Made by a program: the position numbers and the translations under genes. Below, in pieces: positions 7,566 through 15,157 of a stretch of 33,352 nucleotides of DNA. This DNA is from Oscillospiraceae bacterium (GTDB lineage Bacteria; Bacillota; Clostridia; Oscillospirales; Ruminococcaceae), in contig JAEDJD010000024.1 in the NCBI GenBank assembly GCA_016296505.1, positions 1 through 33,352 on the forward strand. Reading direction: 5' to 3'. The number at the start of each line of letters is the position of its first letter. Position 1 is the stretch's first letter. The notes beneath the pieces were generated by a model, which searched no databases, was not told the origin of the DNA, and saw only the letters and a list, made by a program, of their open reading frames with translations.

Positions 7566-9017
7566 ATGCGAAGAACAGCGATTTACGTCCGGCAATCTGT
7601 GGAGCGTCCGGACAGCGTCAGTCTGGAGACGCAGGAAACGCTCTGTCGCTCGGAGCTGTTACCAGATACCGCAGTCACTGTCTACCGCGACGCAGGCTAT
7701 TCCGGCAAGAATACAGAACGTCCTGCATTGAAAACGCTGATGCAGGATATTTGCGCGGACGAGATCGAAGCGGTTTTGGTTTATAAGCTCGATCGTATCA
7801 GTCGAAATCTTGCAGATTTCACACAGCTTCTTCGTGTATTTGAGAAGCATCATGTCGAATTCCGGTCGCATTCCGAACGCTTTGAAACCGCGTCTCCGCT
7901 TGGTCAGGCGATGCAGAGTCTGCTCATGGTTTTTGCGCAGCTTGAACGGGAAACTATTAGCGGCAGAGTTCGCGACGCAGCGTTGGCACGTGCAAAGCAA
8001 GGCTTTGATACAGGTGGAGCGCCGCCAGCCGGCTTTCAGCGTATTCCGACAACGATTTGCGGTACGCATACACAAATGCTTGCTCCCGATTCGTATGCTC
8101 CGCTGATTGTAAACGGTTTTTCTGCTTATCTGAAAGCCGAGGGTTCGCTCTCTGTTGTCAGCCGATATTGGAATGACGCTGGATTCCGGACGCGCCGCGG
8201 CGGTACATGGTTGCCGCATACGGTCTGCCGCGTTTTGCGCAATCCGGTCTATGTACAGGCAAATGCGGAGGTTTATGCGTATCTATCGGCAAACGGTGCA
8301 GCGCTCTGTATACCGGAGCCGCTGCCGCCGAATCACGGCGTTTATCTCTATGCAGACCGGCGTATCAACCATAGCCGATTTACCGATCTACATGGCGTAT
8401 ATGCGATTTGCGCTCCGCATCTCGGACTGATTGCGCCGGAAATCTGGCTTGGCTGTCAGAATAAGCTGACAGCGTCCCGCCAGATCCGGACGCAGGGCAG
8501 CGGACAGAAAACATGGCTGAGCGGAAGAATTTTCTGTATGCGTTGTGGCAGCGCGATGACCGCCGTTCGCGGCAGAAATACTGATTATTTGATTTGCGGC
8601 GGCAAAAAGCGTAGAATTTGCGATGGTGCAGGGGCGGTATGGCGCGTACATACTGCAGAGGAACTGGTTGGAGAGTTGCTTTCTCAACAGCTTCCCGACC
8701 TTTTTGCTTCTGCCACAGAGCATTCGCAGACGGCAGAAAATCCTGCGCTTCAGGCGTTGATTTTGCGGCGAGGCGCATTGCTTCGGCAGCTTGCCGATCC
8801 CAATGGCGGCGAACTTTCGCTGTTGACGGAAGCCGCTGAAAAGCTAACCGCACAGATTGCGGCGCTGCGGGCTGCGTCTGCCGTTTCAGCCGTATCTGCA
8901 AATCTGACAATGCCGAATTGGGCGCGCTGCAATCCGGCACAGAAGAAAACGATCGCGCATATTTTGCTGCGCTGCGTGATCGCAGACAGCAATACGCTGC
9001 ACGTTTTTCTCGCCTGA
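7566..9017 (+). CDS. Large serine recombinase (site-specific, resolvase/invertase N-domain)
   Basis: A DNA recombinase that cuts and rejoins two att-like sites through a phosphoserine link. The nucleophile is S11 in YVRQS. The resolvase domain spans about 4-150, with LDRISRN and the EKHHVEF region and the long helix ending in QLERETISGRVRDA. The Recombinase domain follows at about 165-270, with GGTWLPHTVCRVLRNPVY as its typical motif. A zinc ribbon begins at about 320 (CMRCG ... CGGKKRRIC), then an alanine-rich coiled region, then the usual end (QKKTIAHILLRCVI). At 483 residues it is full length and appears intact. GGGAG precedes the ATG. No attachment sites or cargo are visible, and the next gene is bofA-like, so it may be a domesticated or sporulation-linked recombinase and not part of an element; this is inference. 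Confidence 0.9.
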   Translation: MRRTAIYVRQSVERPDSVSLETQETLCRSELLPDTAVTVYRDAGYSGKNTERPALKTLMQDICADEIEAVLVYKLDRISRNLADFTQLLRVFEKHHVEFRSHSERFETASPLGQAMQSLLMVFAQLERETISGRVRDAALARAKQGFDTGGAPPAGFQRIPTTICGTHTQMLAPDSYAPLIVNGFSAYLKAEGSLSVVSRYWNDAGFRTRRGGTWLPHTVCRVLRNPVYVQANAEVYAYLSANGAALCIPEPLPPNHGVYLYADRRINHSRFTDLHGVYAICAPHLGLIAPEIWLGCQNKLTASRQIRTQGSGQKTWLSGRIFCMRCGSAMTAVRGRNTDYLICGGKKRRICDGAGAVWRVHTAEELVGELLSQQLPDLFASATEHSQTAENPALQALILRRGALLRQLADPNGGELSLLTEAAEKLTAQIAALRAASAVSAVSANLTMPNWARCNPAQKKTIAHILLRCVIADSNTLHVFLA

Positions 9018-9036
9018 AACCGAAAGGAGAATTTGC

Positions 9037-9321
9037 ATGGAAATGCTTTTGCGGCTGCTTACGCCGCATAATGTTCTGTTGCTCGCTGCCGCTGTCGTGA
9101 TTCTTCGGATGAGCGTAGAATATTATCGAAGAAAATCGCATAGATTCGCTGCGTTTTTGATGGGGACGTGCAGCGGTATTGCGGCGCTTTTGTTGGCGTA
9201 TTATTATGGCGGAATCATTCATTTCACGCCGCCGCTTACAGTCTATACGCTGTTTGTTGCGGCAGTAGCCGGTATTCCGGGTGTCATACTGCTGTATCTG
9301 ATGCAGATTCTGGCACTATAG
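9037..9321 (+). CDS. BofA-like membrane protein (pro-sigma-K processing inhibitor family)
   Basis: A 94-residue protein that is nearly all membrane: TM segments at about 9-24, 38-56 and 66-92. The C-terminal block FTPPLTVYTLFVAAVAGIPG followed by a hydrophobic end matches the conserved core of BofA proteins (PF07441), where a PxNxxT-like turn precedes a GIPG-containing helix. In Bacillus subtilis BofA holds the SpoIVFB protease inactive in the mother cell until sigma-K is needed. AAAGGAGA lies just before the ATG, 19 nt after the recombinase stop, so both genes are probably in one transcript. The call rests on pattern and length and is moderate; recR, the usual neighbour of bofA, is absent. 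Confidence 0.6.
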   Translation: MEMLLRLLTPHNVLLLAAAVVILRMSVEYYRRKSHRFAAFLMGTCSGIAALLLAYYYGGIIHFTPPLTVYTLFVAAVAGIPGVILLYLMQILAL

Positions 9322-9359
9322 CCCCAATGCGGATGGAGAAAGTTTGGCGGAAATGATAC

Positions 9360-9388
9360 TTGACTTATTTCAAAATATGGATTATAAT
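9360..9388 (+). promoter_or_regulatory. Sigma-A promoter of the PH-like membrane protein gene
   Basis: TTGACT (9360-9365) and TATAAT (9383-9388) with a 17-bp spacer. The start codon is about 57 nt downstream. Confidence 0.8.
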
Positions 9389-9445
9389 AAACCAAAATCA
9401 ATTCAAAAACCTTAGATATTCTCATCTTAGAAAGCGGTTTGGAAA

Positions 9446-9898
9446 ATGAGTCAAAAGCGGCATCGTCCTTCAAGACAAATTCATTTTCATGGAATTGTGA
9501 AACATCCATTCGCAAACAAAATATTAAGTTGGATTTTACTGATCTGCTTTATGGCAATGTTAATCGGAGCATGGTCAGGCGAAGATAAGAACTTAAATGT
9601 ATTACTAGCAGTTTTTCTTTTGGGTTCAGTCTTGCTGATTTTATTTTATCATGTTGAACAGGTTTCTTTTGATGATAACGGTTTCACTTACAGAAATTTT
9701 CTTGGGTTTTCGCATAGATACGATTACGCACAAATTATCAAAGTTCAAGAAAAGGAAGCATATAATCGCTTCGGTGCATACGCGTTGAAAGACATCATCC
9801 TAACAGTTGGAGCACGAAAAATCCGGCTTCAGGGGAATATGGATAATCTTGAACATTTTAAGATTTGTATATTGTTCAAGTGTGGGAAAATGGTATAA
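9446..9898 (+). CDS. Two-TM protein with a bacterial PH-like domain, function unknown
   Basis: A 150-residue protein: basic N-terminus, two closely spaced TM helices (about 27-44 and 51-68), then a beta-rich region (VEQVSFDDNGFTYRNFLGF ... YDYAQIIKVQEKE ... DIILTVGARKIRL) that looks like the PH-like fold of small membrane proteins such as DUF6560. The end (FKICILFKCGKMV) is shorter and less regular than I would expect, so a late frameshift or natural truncation is possible. The gene has its own strong promoter but a weak ribosome site (GCGG), and its composition is clearly more AT-rich than both neighbours, which hints at a separate origin. Confidence 0.6.
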   Translation: MSQKRHRPSRQIHFHGIVKHPFANKILSWILLICFMAMLIGAWSGEDKNLNVLLAVFLLGSVLLILFYHVEQVSFDDNGFTYRNFLGFSHRYDYAQIIKVQEKEAYNRFGAYALKDIILTVGARKIRLQGNMDNLEHFKICILFKCGKMV

Positions 9899-9966
9899 GC
9901 GGCAGGCTGCCGCCTCCATTTTTATACCCTTGCAGCGTAACATTGATTTTTCTTTCTGTTCCCATC

Positions 9967-9995
9967 TTGCTTTTTATCGTATTATATGATATAAT
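9967..9995 (+). promoter_or_regulatory. Sigma-A promoter of the PAP2 phosphatase gene
   Basis: TTGCTT (9967-9972), a 17-bp spacer and TATAAT (9990-9995). The ATG follows about 36 nt later, behind GAAAGGATG. Confidence 0.75.
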
Positions 9996-10031
9996 GAGAA
10001 TTACGATGCTAACCGAAAGGATGTTGAAATC

Positions 10032-10727
10032 ATGGATTGGGAATTTCAATTTTTAAACTGGATTCAGGAAAATTTACGCAGCGATCTCTTGGATACAATT
10101 GTACCGATTATCACGAAGTTTGGTGACGGCGGTGTGTTCTGGATTATTCTTTCGCTGCTGCTGTTCATTCCGAAACGCACGAGAAAGTATGCGCATATTT
10201 CTGCATTTGCATTGATTTTCTGCGTTGTCGGCGGAAATCTGATTCTTAAGAATCTGCTTGCCAGACCGCGTCCGTTCTGGCTCGAAAATGGCAATCCGCT
10301 TGCAATGATCGGTATTCAGGGCAATCCATTGGAACGTATTTATGTTCGCAACAGCGAAATCACTGTTCCAGAAGGCAGAACGATTCTTCAGCTTTTGATT
10401 AAAGCGCCGACAGATTTTGCGTTTCCGTCCGGACATACGCAGGCGTCCTTTGCCGCAGCGACCTCAATTTGTATGTGGAAGAAAAAATTCGGCATTCCGG
10501 CGCTTGTACTGGCAACGCTCATCGCACTTTCTCGGATGTATCTCTATGTACATTATCCGACCGATATTCTTGGCGGTATGCTGTTCGGTATTGGCTATGC
10601 GCTGCTTGCACTCGCAATCTGTAATAAGCTGTTCCGCAAGAAAACATGGGACGGTTGTGAGGGCGCGCGCCGTCTGGCAAGAAAAAAGCAAAAGCAGGCA
10701 GAAACTGTTGCCGCCGCCGCAAAATAA
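10032..10727 (+). CDS. PAP2 family membrane phosphatase
   Basis: A membrane phosphatase of the PAP2 superfamily, whose members act on phosphatidic acid, undecaprenyl pyrophosphate or related lipid phosphates at the outer face of the membrane. All three active-site motifs are present: K-x6-RP (K73 to P81), PSGH (132-135) and SR-x5-H-x3-D (S167, R168, H174, D178). About five TM helices are visible. The loop between motifs one and two (about 82-128) is longer than the minimal family form and contains NPLERIYVRNSEIT. The C-terminus is a basic then alanine-rich tail (RRLARKKQKQ). It is transcribed alone from its own promoter. Undecaprenyl-PP phosphatase activity is possible but unproven. Confidence 0.92.
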   Translation: MDWEFQFLNWIQENLRSDLLDTIVPIITKFGDGGVFWIILSLLLFIPKRTRKYAHISAFALIFCVVGGNLILKNLLARPRPFWLENGNPLAMIGIQGNPLERIYVRNSEITVPEGRTILQLLIKAPTDFAFPSGHTQASFAAATSICMWKKKFGIPALVLATLIALSRMYLYVHYPTDILGGMLFGIGYALLALAICNKLFRKKTWDGCEGARRLARKKQKQAETVAAAAK

Positions 10728-10743
10728 TATTGTGTATTTTATA

Positions 10744-10774
10744 AGCCGTGGAATTGCTGATTCCGCGGCTTTTT
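10744..10774 (+). terminator. Terminator after the PAP2 gene
   Basis: The stem AGCCGTGGAAT / ATTCCGCGGCT-like pairs 10-11 bases with one G-T wobble and a four-base loop, followed by TTTTT. Confidence 0.85.
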
Positions 10775-10823
10775 CCATGTCAAACGCTGTCCGGAAAGGA
10801 TGACAGGAAATCGTAGAAATCGC

Positions 10824-10852
10824 TTGACAAATCCGGCAGGCTTTGCTATAAT
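10824..10852 (+). promoter_or_regulatory. Sigma-A promoter of cysK
   Basis: Consensus TTGACA (10824-10829) and consensus TATAAT (10847-10852) with a 17-bp spacer, the strongest promoter in the window. The leader is about 50 nt, too short for a SAM riboswitch or T-box. Confidence 0.88.
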
Positions 10853-10910
10853 TATCCCATCTAAAAATATATTATGCAGACGCGTGTAAATAAAAAAGGA
10901 GATGCTATTC

Positions 10911-11840
10911 ATGCGCATTTATCACGAAGTCAGCGAGCTGATCGGCGGTACGCCGCTGCTTGAGCTTGTCAATACCGAAAAGACAAATCAGCTTTCTGCG
11001 ACCGTCCTTGCAAAGCTGGAATGTTTCAATCCGGCAGGCTCGTCCAAGGATAGAGTTGCCAAGGCAATGCTTGATGACGCAGAGGCAAAGGGATTGCTCA
11101 AATCGGGCAGCGTATTGATTGAGCCGACCTCCGGTAATACCGGTATTGGTTTGGCATCTGTTGCGGCTGCACGCGGCTATCGCTTGATTATTACCATGCC
11201 TGAAACCATGAGCGTCGAGCGCCGCAATCTTATGAAAGCATATGGTGCAGAGGTCGTCCTGACCGACGGTTCGCAGGGAATGCAGGGCGCAATTGCAAAG
11301 GCGGAGGCGCTTGCTGCGGAGATTCCGAACAGCTTTATTCCGGATCAATTTTCAAATCCAGCGAATCCAGCAGCGCATGAGGCAACTACTGGTGTGGAAA
11401 TCTGGAAAGATACGGACGGCAAGGTTGATATTTTTGTTGCCAGCGTTGGTACAGGTGGTACGATCAGCGGTACGGGCGCATATTTGAAAGCGCAGAATCC
11501 GGATATCCGCGTGGTCGCCGTTGAACCGAAGGGGTCGCCTGTACTATCGGGGGGGATGCCCGGTAAGCATGGCATACAGGGTATTGGTGCGGGATTTATT
11601 CCGGCAACGCTCAATACGCAGATCTATGATGAAATTATGACTGTGTCCGATGCGGATGCTTATGCAGCCGGCAGAGCAATCGCACGCGATGAGGGCATAT
11701 TGGTTGGAATTTCTTCCGGTGCGGCTGTCTGGGCGGCTGTCGAACTTGCAAAGCGTCCGGAGAATCAGGGCAAGATCATAGTTGCGCTTCTGCCCGATAC
11801 CGGCGAGCGTTATCTCACGACCCCGATGTTTGAAACATAA
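10911..11840 (+). CDS. cysK: Cysteine synthase A (O-acetylserine sulfhydrylase)
   Basis: A fold-type II PLP enzyme that makes L-cysteine from O-acetylserine and sulfide in the cytoplasm. The Schiff-base lysine is K46 in NPAGSSKDR. The substrate loop is PTSGNTG, the phosphate-binding glycine loop is GTGGTISG, and GISSGAA lies near the C-terminus. The 309-residue length matches CysK. AAAAGGAG lies nine bases before the chosen ATG; an ATG three codons upstream overlaps the ribosome site and is unlikely. It is monocistronic, with its own promoter and terminator, and no cysE or sulfur-uptake gene is adjacent. Confidence 0.95.
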   Translation: MRIYHEVSELIGGTPLLELVNTEKTNQLSATVLAKLECFNPAGSSKDRVAKAMLDDAEAKGLLKSGSVLIEPTSGNTGIGLASVAAARGYRLIITMPETMSVERRNLMKAYGAEVVLTDGSQGMQGAIAKAEALAAEIPNSFIPDQFSNPANPAAHEATTGVEIWKDTDGKVDIFVASVGTGGTISGTGAYLKAQNPDIRVVAVEPKGSPVLSGGMPGKHGIQGIGAGFIPATLNTQIYDEIMTVSDADAYAAGRAIARDEGILVGISSGAAVWAAVELAKRPENQGKIIVALLPDTGERYLTTPMFET

Positions 11841-11847
11841 AACACAA

Positions 11848-11882
11848 AAATCCCGTTTATCATCAAAAGATAAACGGGATTT
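11848..11882. terminator. Bidirectional terminator between cysK and the lipoprotein operon
   Basis: A perfect 14-bp stem (AAATCCCGTTTATC with its complement) and a seven-base loop, T-rich on both exits. It serves cysK on the plus strand and the convergent lipoprotein operon on the minus strand. Confidence 0.9.
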
Positions 11883-11904
11883 CATTTTGTTTAGACATTT
11901 GCTA

Positions 11905-12513
11905 TTAGCCAAACAGATAAGTACCGTCCGCAGTTTTGACCATCATGATCTCATTGCCGCTGACGACCGTTACGGGCGCTTCATCGCCTGCATAGAGCGC
12001 CTGAAGCGAAAACTGTACGTCACGAATTTCTTCTGCATTCTTTTTGCAATCTTCGGCAAGCTTTTCATCAAAGATACCGGCGTCGATGAATGCACTGAAA
12101 AAATCATCCAGATCGACATTTTCCTCCGGATAATATGAAACCTGCAAATTGGTCAGCGTCCAGCTTTCATAGCCGTCCTCGTCAAATCGTGTGCAAAGGG
12201 ATTGAAAGTTCTCCTCCGGCGTGGAACCCTGCGCTTGCAGATAGGCATTGAATGCTTCCAGATAGGGTGGATACATCGTCTTTTTGAAGGCTTCGTAGTC
12301 TTTCTGCTCAATCGCTGTAAAATAGATTTTCAAGGTATCAATATAAGCACTGTCCACTTCTTCGGAAGCGTCAATTTGCAGACCTTTCTCAGTATTTGTA
12401 TCATTCTGCACGGAGCTTTCCGCAGAATTTTCAGAGGACTGCGCATTTTTAGCAGAACAGCCGGTCATGCAGAGCATTGCCGCAAGGATGCTGGCAGCGA
12501 TCAATCGTTTCAT
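11905..12513 (-). CDS. Lipoprotein of unknown function, paralogue of the preceding gene
   Basis: A 202-residue exported lipoprotein: signal peptide with lipobox MTGC, lipidated cysteine at 19, then a Ser/Asn/Glu-rich spacer to about 52. The folded part starts with an alpha-helical stretch (YFTAIEQKDYEAFKKTMYPP) that aligns with LYTYYHSIETKDGEAFGSVL of the upstream lipoprotein, and ends with strands (VTVVSGNEIMMVKTADGTYLF). The form, a helix with 'IExKDyEAF' followed by a small alpha-beta domain, recalls NTF2-like/DUF4878 lipoproteins, but I cannot confirm this. It starts 15 nt after its paralogue and is the last gene before the terminator. Confidence 0.8.
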   Translation of the reverse strand: MKRLIAASILAAMLCMTGCSAKNAQSSENSAESSVQNDTNTEKGLQIDASEEVDSAYIDTLKIYFTAIEQKDYEAFKKTMYPPYLEAFNAYLQAQGSTPEENFQSLCTRFDEDGYESWTLTNLQVSYYPEENVDLDDFFSAFIDAGIFDEKLAEDCKKNAEEIRDVQFSLQALYAGDEAPVTVVSGNEIMMVKTADGTYLFG

Positions 12514-12528
12514 GTTATGTACCTCCGT

Positions 12529-13170
12529 TTATGAATACATCAGATACCATTCATTCTGATATTGAATTGCAAAGAGCGTTTCACCGACAAGGGAATCGTC
12601 CGTTTCTGTTTTTGTAGCGGAGCCTTGTTTATCGACATACCGCGTTACAGTCAGCTCGTACAATTTCTGCGTATCTTCAGAAATGACTTTCATATCCTGT
12701 TCCTGCGCAAGCTGATCGAGCATGATCGCAAGTGCGTCACGAGAACTGGATTCGCCAATCTGCGACGCCAGATCGGTGACGTCAACAAATGTATACGAAA
12801 AATCATAGCCGAAATAATCCTTGATCGAATCATAGGTGCGATCAATAATATCCTGATCGGTCAGCGTATTTTCATACAGAATTGTCAGTTGATATTCATG
12901 ATAAAGAGGAAATAGTACCGAGCCGAATGCTTCGCCGTCCTTTGTCTCAATGGAATGATAATAGGTGTACAGTTTATTCACCAGTTCTTCATCAAGAAAA
13001 CGCTTGTCATAGGAGAAAGCCATGCTTCGGCTGGAATCCGCCGATATTGTTGCACCGTATGGAAGCTGATCTTCCGTGATATCTTCCGTATGATTGGATG
13101 TACCACAGCCTGTCAGCGAACATACCGTCAGCAGCAATGTACATACTGCTGTAAATAATCTGCGTTTCAT
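12529..13170 (-). CDS. Lipoprotein of unknown function, paralogue of the following gene
   Basis: A 213-residue lipoprotein with lipobox LTGC (lipidated cysteine 22). The body begins near 60 with ELVNKLYTYYHSIETKDGEA and ends with a strand pair ETLFAIQYQNEWYLMYS, a typical close for NTF2-like folds. Similarity to the next gene is visible by eye over about 60 residues (IE-x-KD-x-EAF, then P-x-Y, then YF/Y-rich turns), so the pair is a tandem duplication that has diverged. It lies 24 nt downstream of the ABC-F gene on the same strand. Function unknown; an extracellular partner role is speculation. Confidence 0.8.
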   Translation of the reverse strand: MKRRLFTAVCTLLLTVCSLTGCGTSNHTEDITEDQLPYGATISADSSRSMAFSYDKRFLDEELVNKLYTYYHSIETKDGEAFGSVLFPLYHEYQLTILYENTLTDQDIIDRTYDSIKDYFGYDFSYTFVDVTDLASQIGESSSRDALAIMLDQLAQEQDMKVISEDTQKLYELTVTRYVDKQGSATKTETDDSLVGETLFAIQYQNEWYLMYS

Positions 13171-13194
13171 AATATACTCCTTTGGATTTAAAGG

Positions 13195-15114
13195 TCATGC
13201 GTCCTCCAGCAGAATGAGCTGTTCCAGAAGCGCATCCTGTCGCAGACGGATTTCTTCAAGACGGCTGCAAACTTTCTGCATTTGCTCATAATTGCCTGCA
13301 ACGGTTTCATCAGTCAGCGATTCCTGAAGCGTATCTTGCTCGACTTGCAGCGCGTCCATTTCCTGCTCCAGACGCTTGATTTCTGCGCGGCGCTTCGCGT
13401 CCTGACTGCGCTGCTCTTTAGAGCGATAGCCAGCTTTTTGCGCTTCGGCTGCTTTACGTTGTTTTTCTTCGATGGCGGCTGCCTGTTCCGCTTCCGTTCG
13501 GCGGCGAATCTGCTCCTGATAGGATGAAAATTTTCCTTTGAAAGCTGTCAGGCTGCCGTTTTCGAGCACAAAAAGCTGATCGGCGAGCCGATCCAGCAGA
13601 TAGCGGTCGTGGCTGACGAACAGAATCGTACCGTCAAATTCGCTGAGTGCCTGTTCGAGAATTTCTTTTGTTGTCAGATCAAGATGATTCGTTGGCTCGT
13701 CAAGCAGGAGAATATTACCGTGCTCCTGCATAAGAATCGCAAAACAGAGCTTTGCACGTTCACCGCCGGAGATCACGCCGGTTTCCTTAAAAACATTTTC
13801 ACCGGTCAGACGAACTTGTCCAAGCAGACTGCGTACTTCAAAATCGCTGAGTGCCGGATAGCGGTCATGCAGCTCGTCAAATACAGTTGCATAAGGATTC
13901 AGGCTTTCGCTCTCCTGTTCAAAGCAGCCGAGCCGCGTACCGGATGCCCACCGAACCAATCCCTTGTGCGGCAGGATATTTCGCAATACCTTGAGCAGTG
14001 TGGATTTGCCGGTGCCATTTTCTCCAATGATACCGATTTTATCGCCGCGGCGAACGGAAAAGGAAATGTTCTCCATGAGTGTTTTCTGCATTGTTCCGGT
14101 ACCAACGGTCAGGTCAATATTTTTGACTTCCAATATGTCAATCGGCGGCACAATGTTGTACGTAAAAGAGATTTTTGCAGATTTTGCCGCTGCATATGGT
14201 TTGTCGATACGCTCCATTTTATCGAGCTGTTTTTCGCGTGATTTGGCAGATTTTGCTGTTGAAGCGCGTACTTTATTCTTCGCGATATAATCCTCCAGCT
14301 TTGCGATTTCGCGCTGCTGTGCTTCATATTCTTTCTGCTGCCGTTCACGGGATTCGGAACGCAGTTTTGTAAACGCGGTATAGTTGCCCTTATAGCGCGT
14401 CATTTCGCCGTGTTCCAGCTCACAGATGCTTGTGCAGAGACGATCGAGGAAAAAACGGTCGTGGCTGACGATCAGCAGCGCACCGCGCCATGTTTTGAGA
14501 TAATCCTCAAGCCAGCCGACTGTCTGAAAATCCAGATGGTTTGTCGGCTCGTCCAGAATCAGCAGGTCCGGCGCTTCCAACAGCAGCTTACAGAGTGCAA
14601 GCCGCGTTTTTTCACCGCCGGAAAAGCCCGAAATCTGCCGCGGCAGAGTGTTCTCCCCGAAGCCCATGCCATACAGCACGGTGCGGATGCGAACATCTGT
14701 CGTATAGCCGTCATTGATCTCAAAAAATGCGGAAAGTCTTGCATATTCATCCAGTTCTTCCGCAGAAAGCCCGGATTCCATTTTCGCTTCCAATGTCTGC
14801 ATGATTGCCTTTGCTTCATGCAGATGCGAAAAGGCGTCGTTCATCTCCTCCAGAACGGTTTTACTGCCGTCGAGACCTGCATTCTGTGCGAGGTATCCGA
14901 TTCGGAGATTTGACGCTTTGGCGATTACAGGTTCATCCCGTTCAAAGGCGTCAGGCAGCTCCTGCTCTGTCAGGATACGCAAAAAGGTACTCTTTCCGCA
15001 GCCGTTATCGCCTACAAGTCCGATCCGGTCCTGATTTTCGACAGTCAGGCTGACCGAACGCAGCACATGATGATCCTGATAAAATTTGTGTATACCGGTG
15101 CATGATATCAGCAT
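13195..15114 (-). CDS. ABC-F family ATPase (YdiF/Uup-like)
   Basis: A soluble tandem-ATPase protein without membrane domain; ABC-F proteins act on the ribosome in translation or antibiotic protection. Two nucleotide-binding domains are present, with Walker A GDNGCGKST (about 35-43) and GENGTGKST (about 363-371), signatures SGGEKTRLA and SGGERAKLC, and LDEPTNHLD in both. The inter-domain linker (about 245-320) is basic and helical, as in the P-site tRNA-interacting motif. The C-terminal 100 residues form a coiled coil (KRAEIKRLEQEMDALQVE). At 639 residues it fits the YdiF type, which is usually a housekeeping factor. It follows the GH13 gene by 43 nt and precedes two lipoprotein genes. Confidence 0.92.
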   Translation of the reverse strand: MLISCTGIHKFYQDHHVLRSVSLTVENQDRIGLVGDNGCGKSTFLRILTEQELPDAFERDEPVIAKASNLRIGYLAQNAGLDGSKTVLEEMNDAFSHLHEAKAIMQTLEAKMESGLSAEELDEYARLSAFFEINDGYTTDVRIRTVLYGMGFGENTLPRQISGFSGGEKTRLALCKLLLEAPDLLILDEPTNHLDFQTVGWLEDYLKTWRGALLIVSHDRFFLDRLCTSICELEHGEMTRYKGNYTAFTKLRSESRERQQKEYEAQQREIAKLEDYIAKNKVRASTAKSAKSREKQLDKMERIDKPYAAAKSAKISFTYNIVPPIDILEVKNIDLTVGTGTMQKTLMENISFSVRRGDKIGIIGENGTGKSTLLKVLRNILPHKGLVRWASGTRLGCFEQESESLNPYATVFDELHDRYPALSDFEVRSLLGQVRLTGENVFKETGVISGGERAKLCFAILMQEHGNILLLDEPTNHLDLTTKEILEQALSEFDGTILFVSHDRYLLDRLADQLFVLENGSLTAFKGKFSSYQEQIRRRTEAEQAAAIEEKQRKAAEAQKAGYRSKEQRSQDAKRRAEIKRLEQEMDALQVEQDTLQESLTDETVAGNYEQMQKVCSRLEEIRLRQDALLEQLILLEDA

Positions 15115-15157
15115 ACGGACATCCTCATTCTGTGGGTATATCCCACGGTTTTATTTT

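Noticed and set aside
8380..9222. 280-codon open frame antisense to the recombinase and bofA-like genes
   Set aside because: Composition of a shadow frame (Arg/Ser/Ala), no recognisable motif, and both sense genes are well supported.
10853..10910. Riboswitch or T-box in the cysK leader
   Set aside because: The leader is only about 50 nt and shows no T-box sequence or terminator hairpin.
15115..15157. Hairpin GTGGG/CCCAC between the GH13 and ABC-F genes as a terminator
   Set aside because: Only five base pairs with an AT loop and no T-run on the minus strand.
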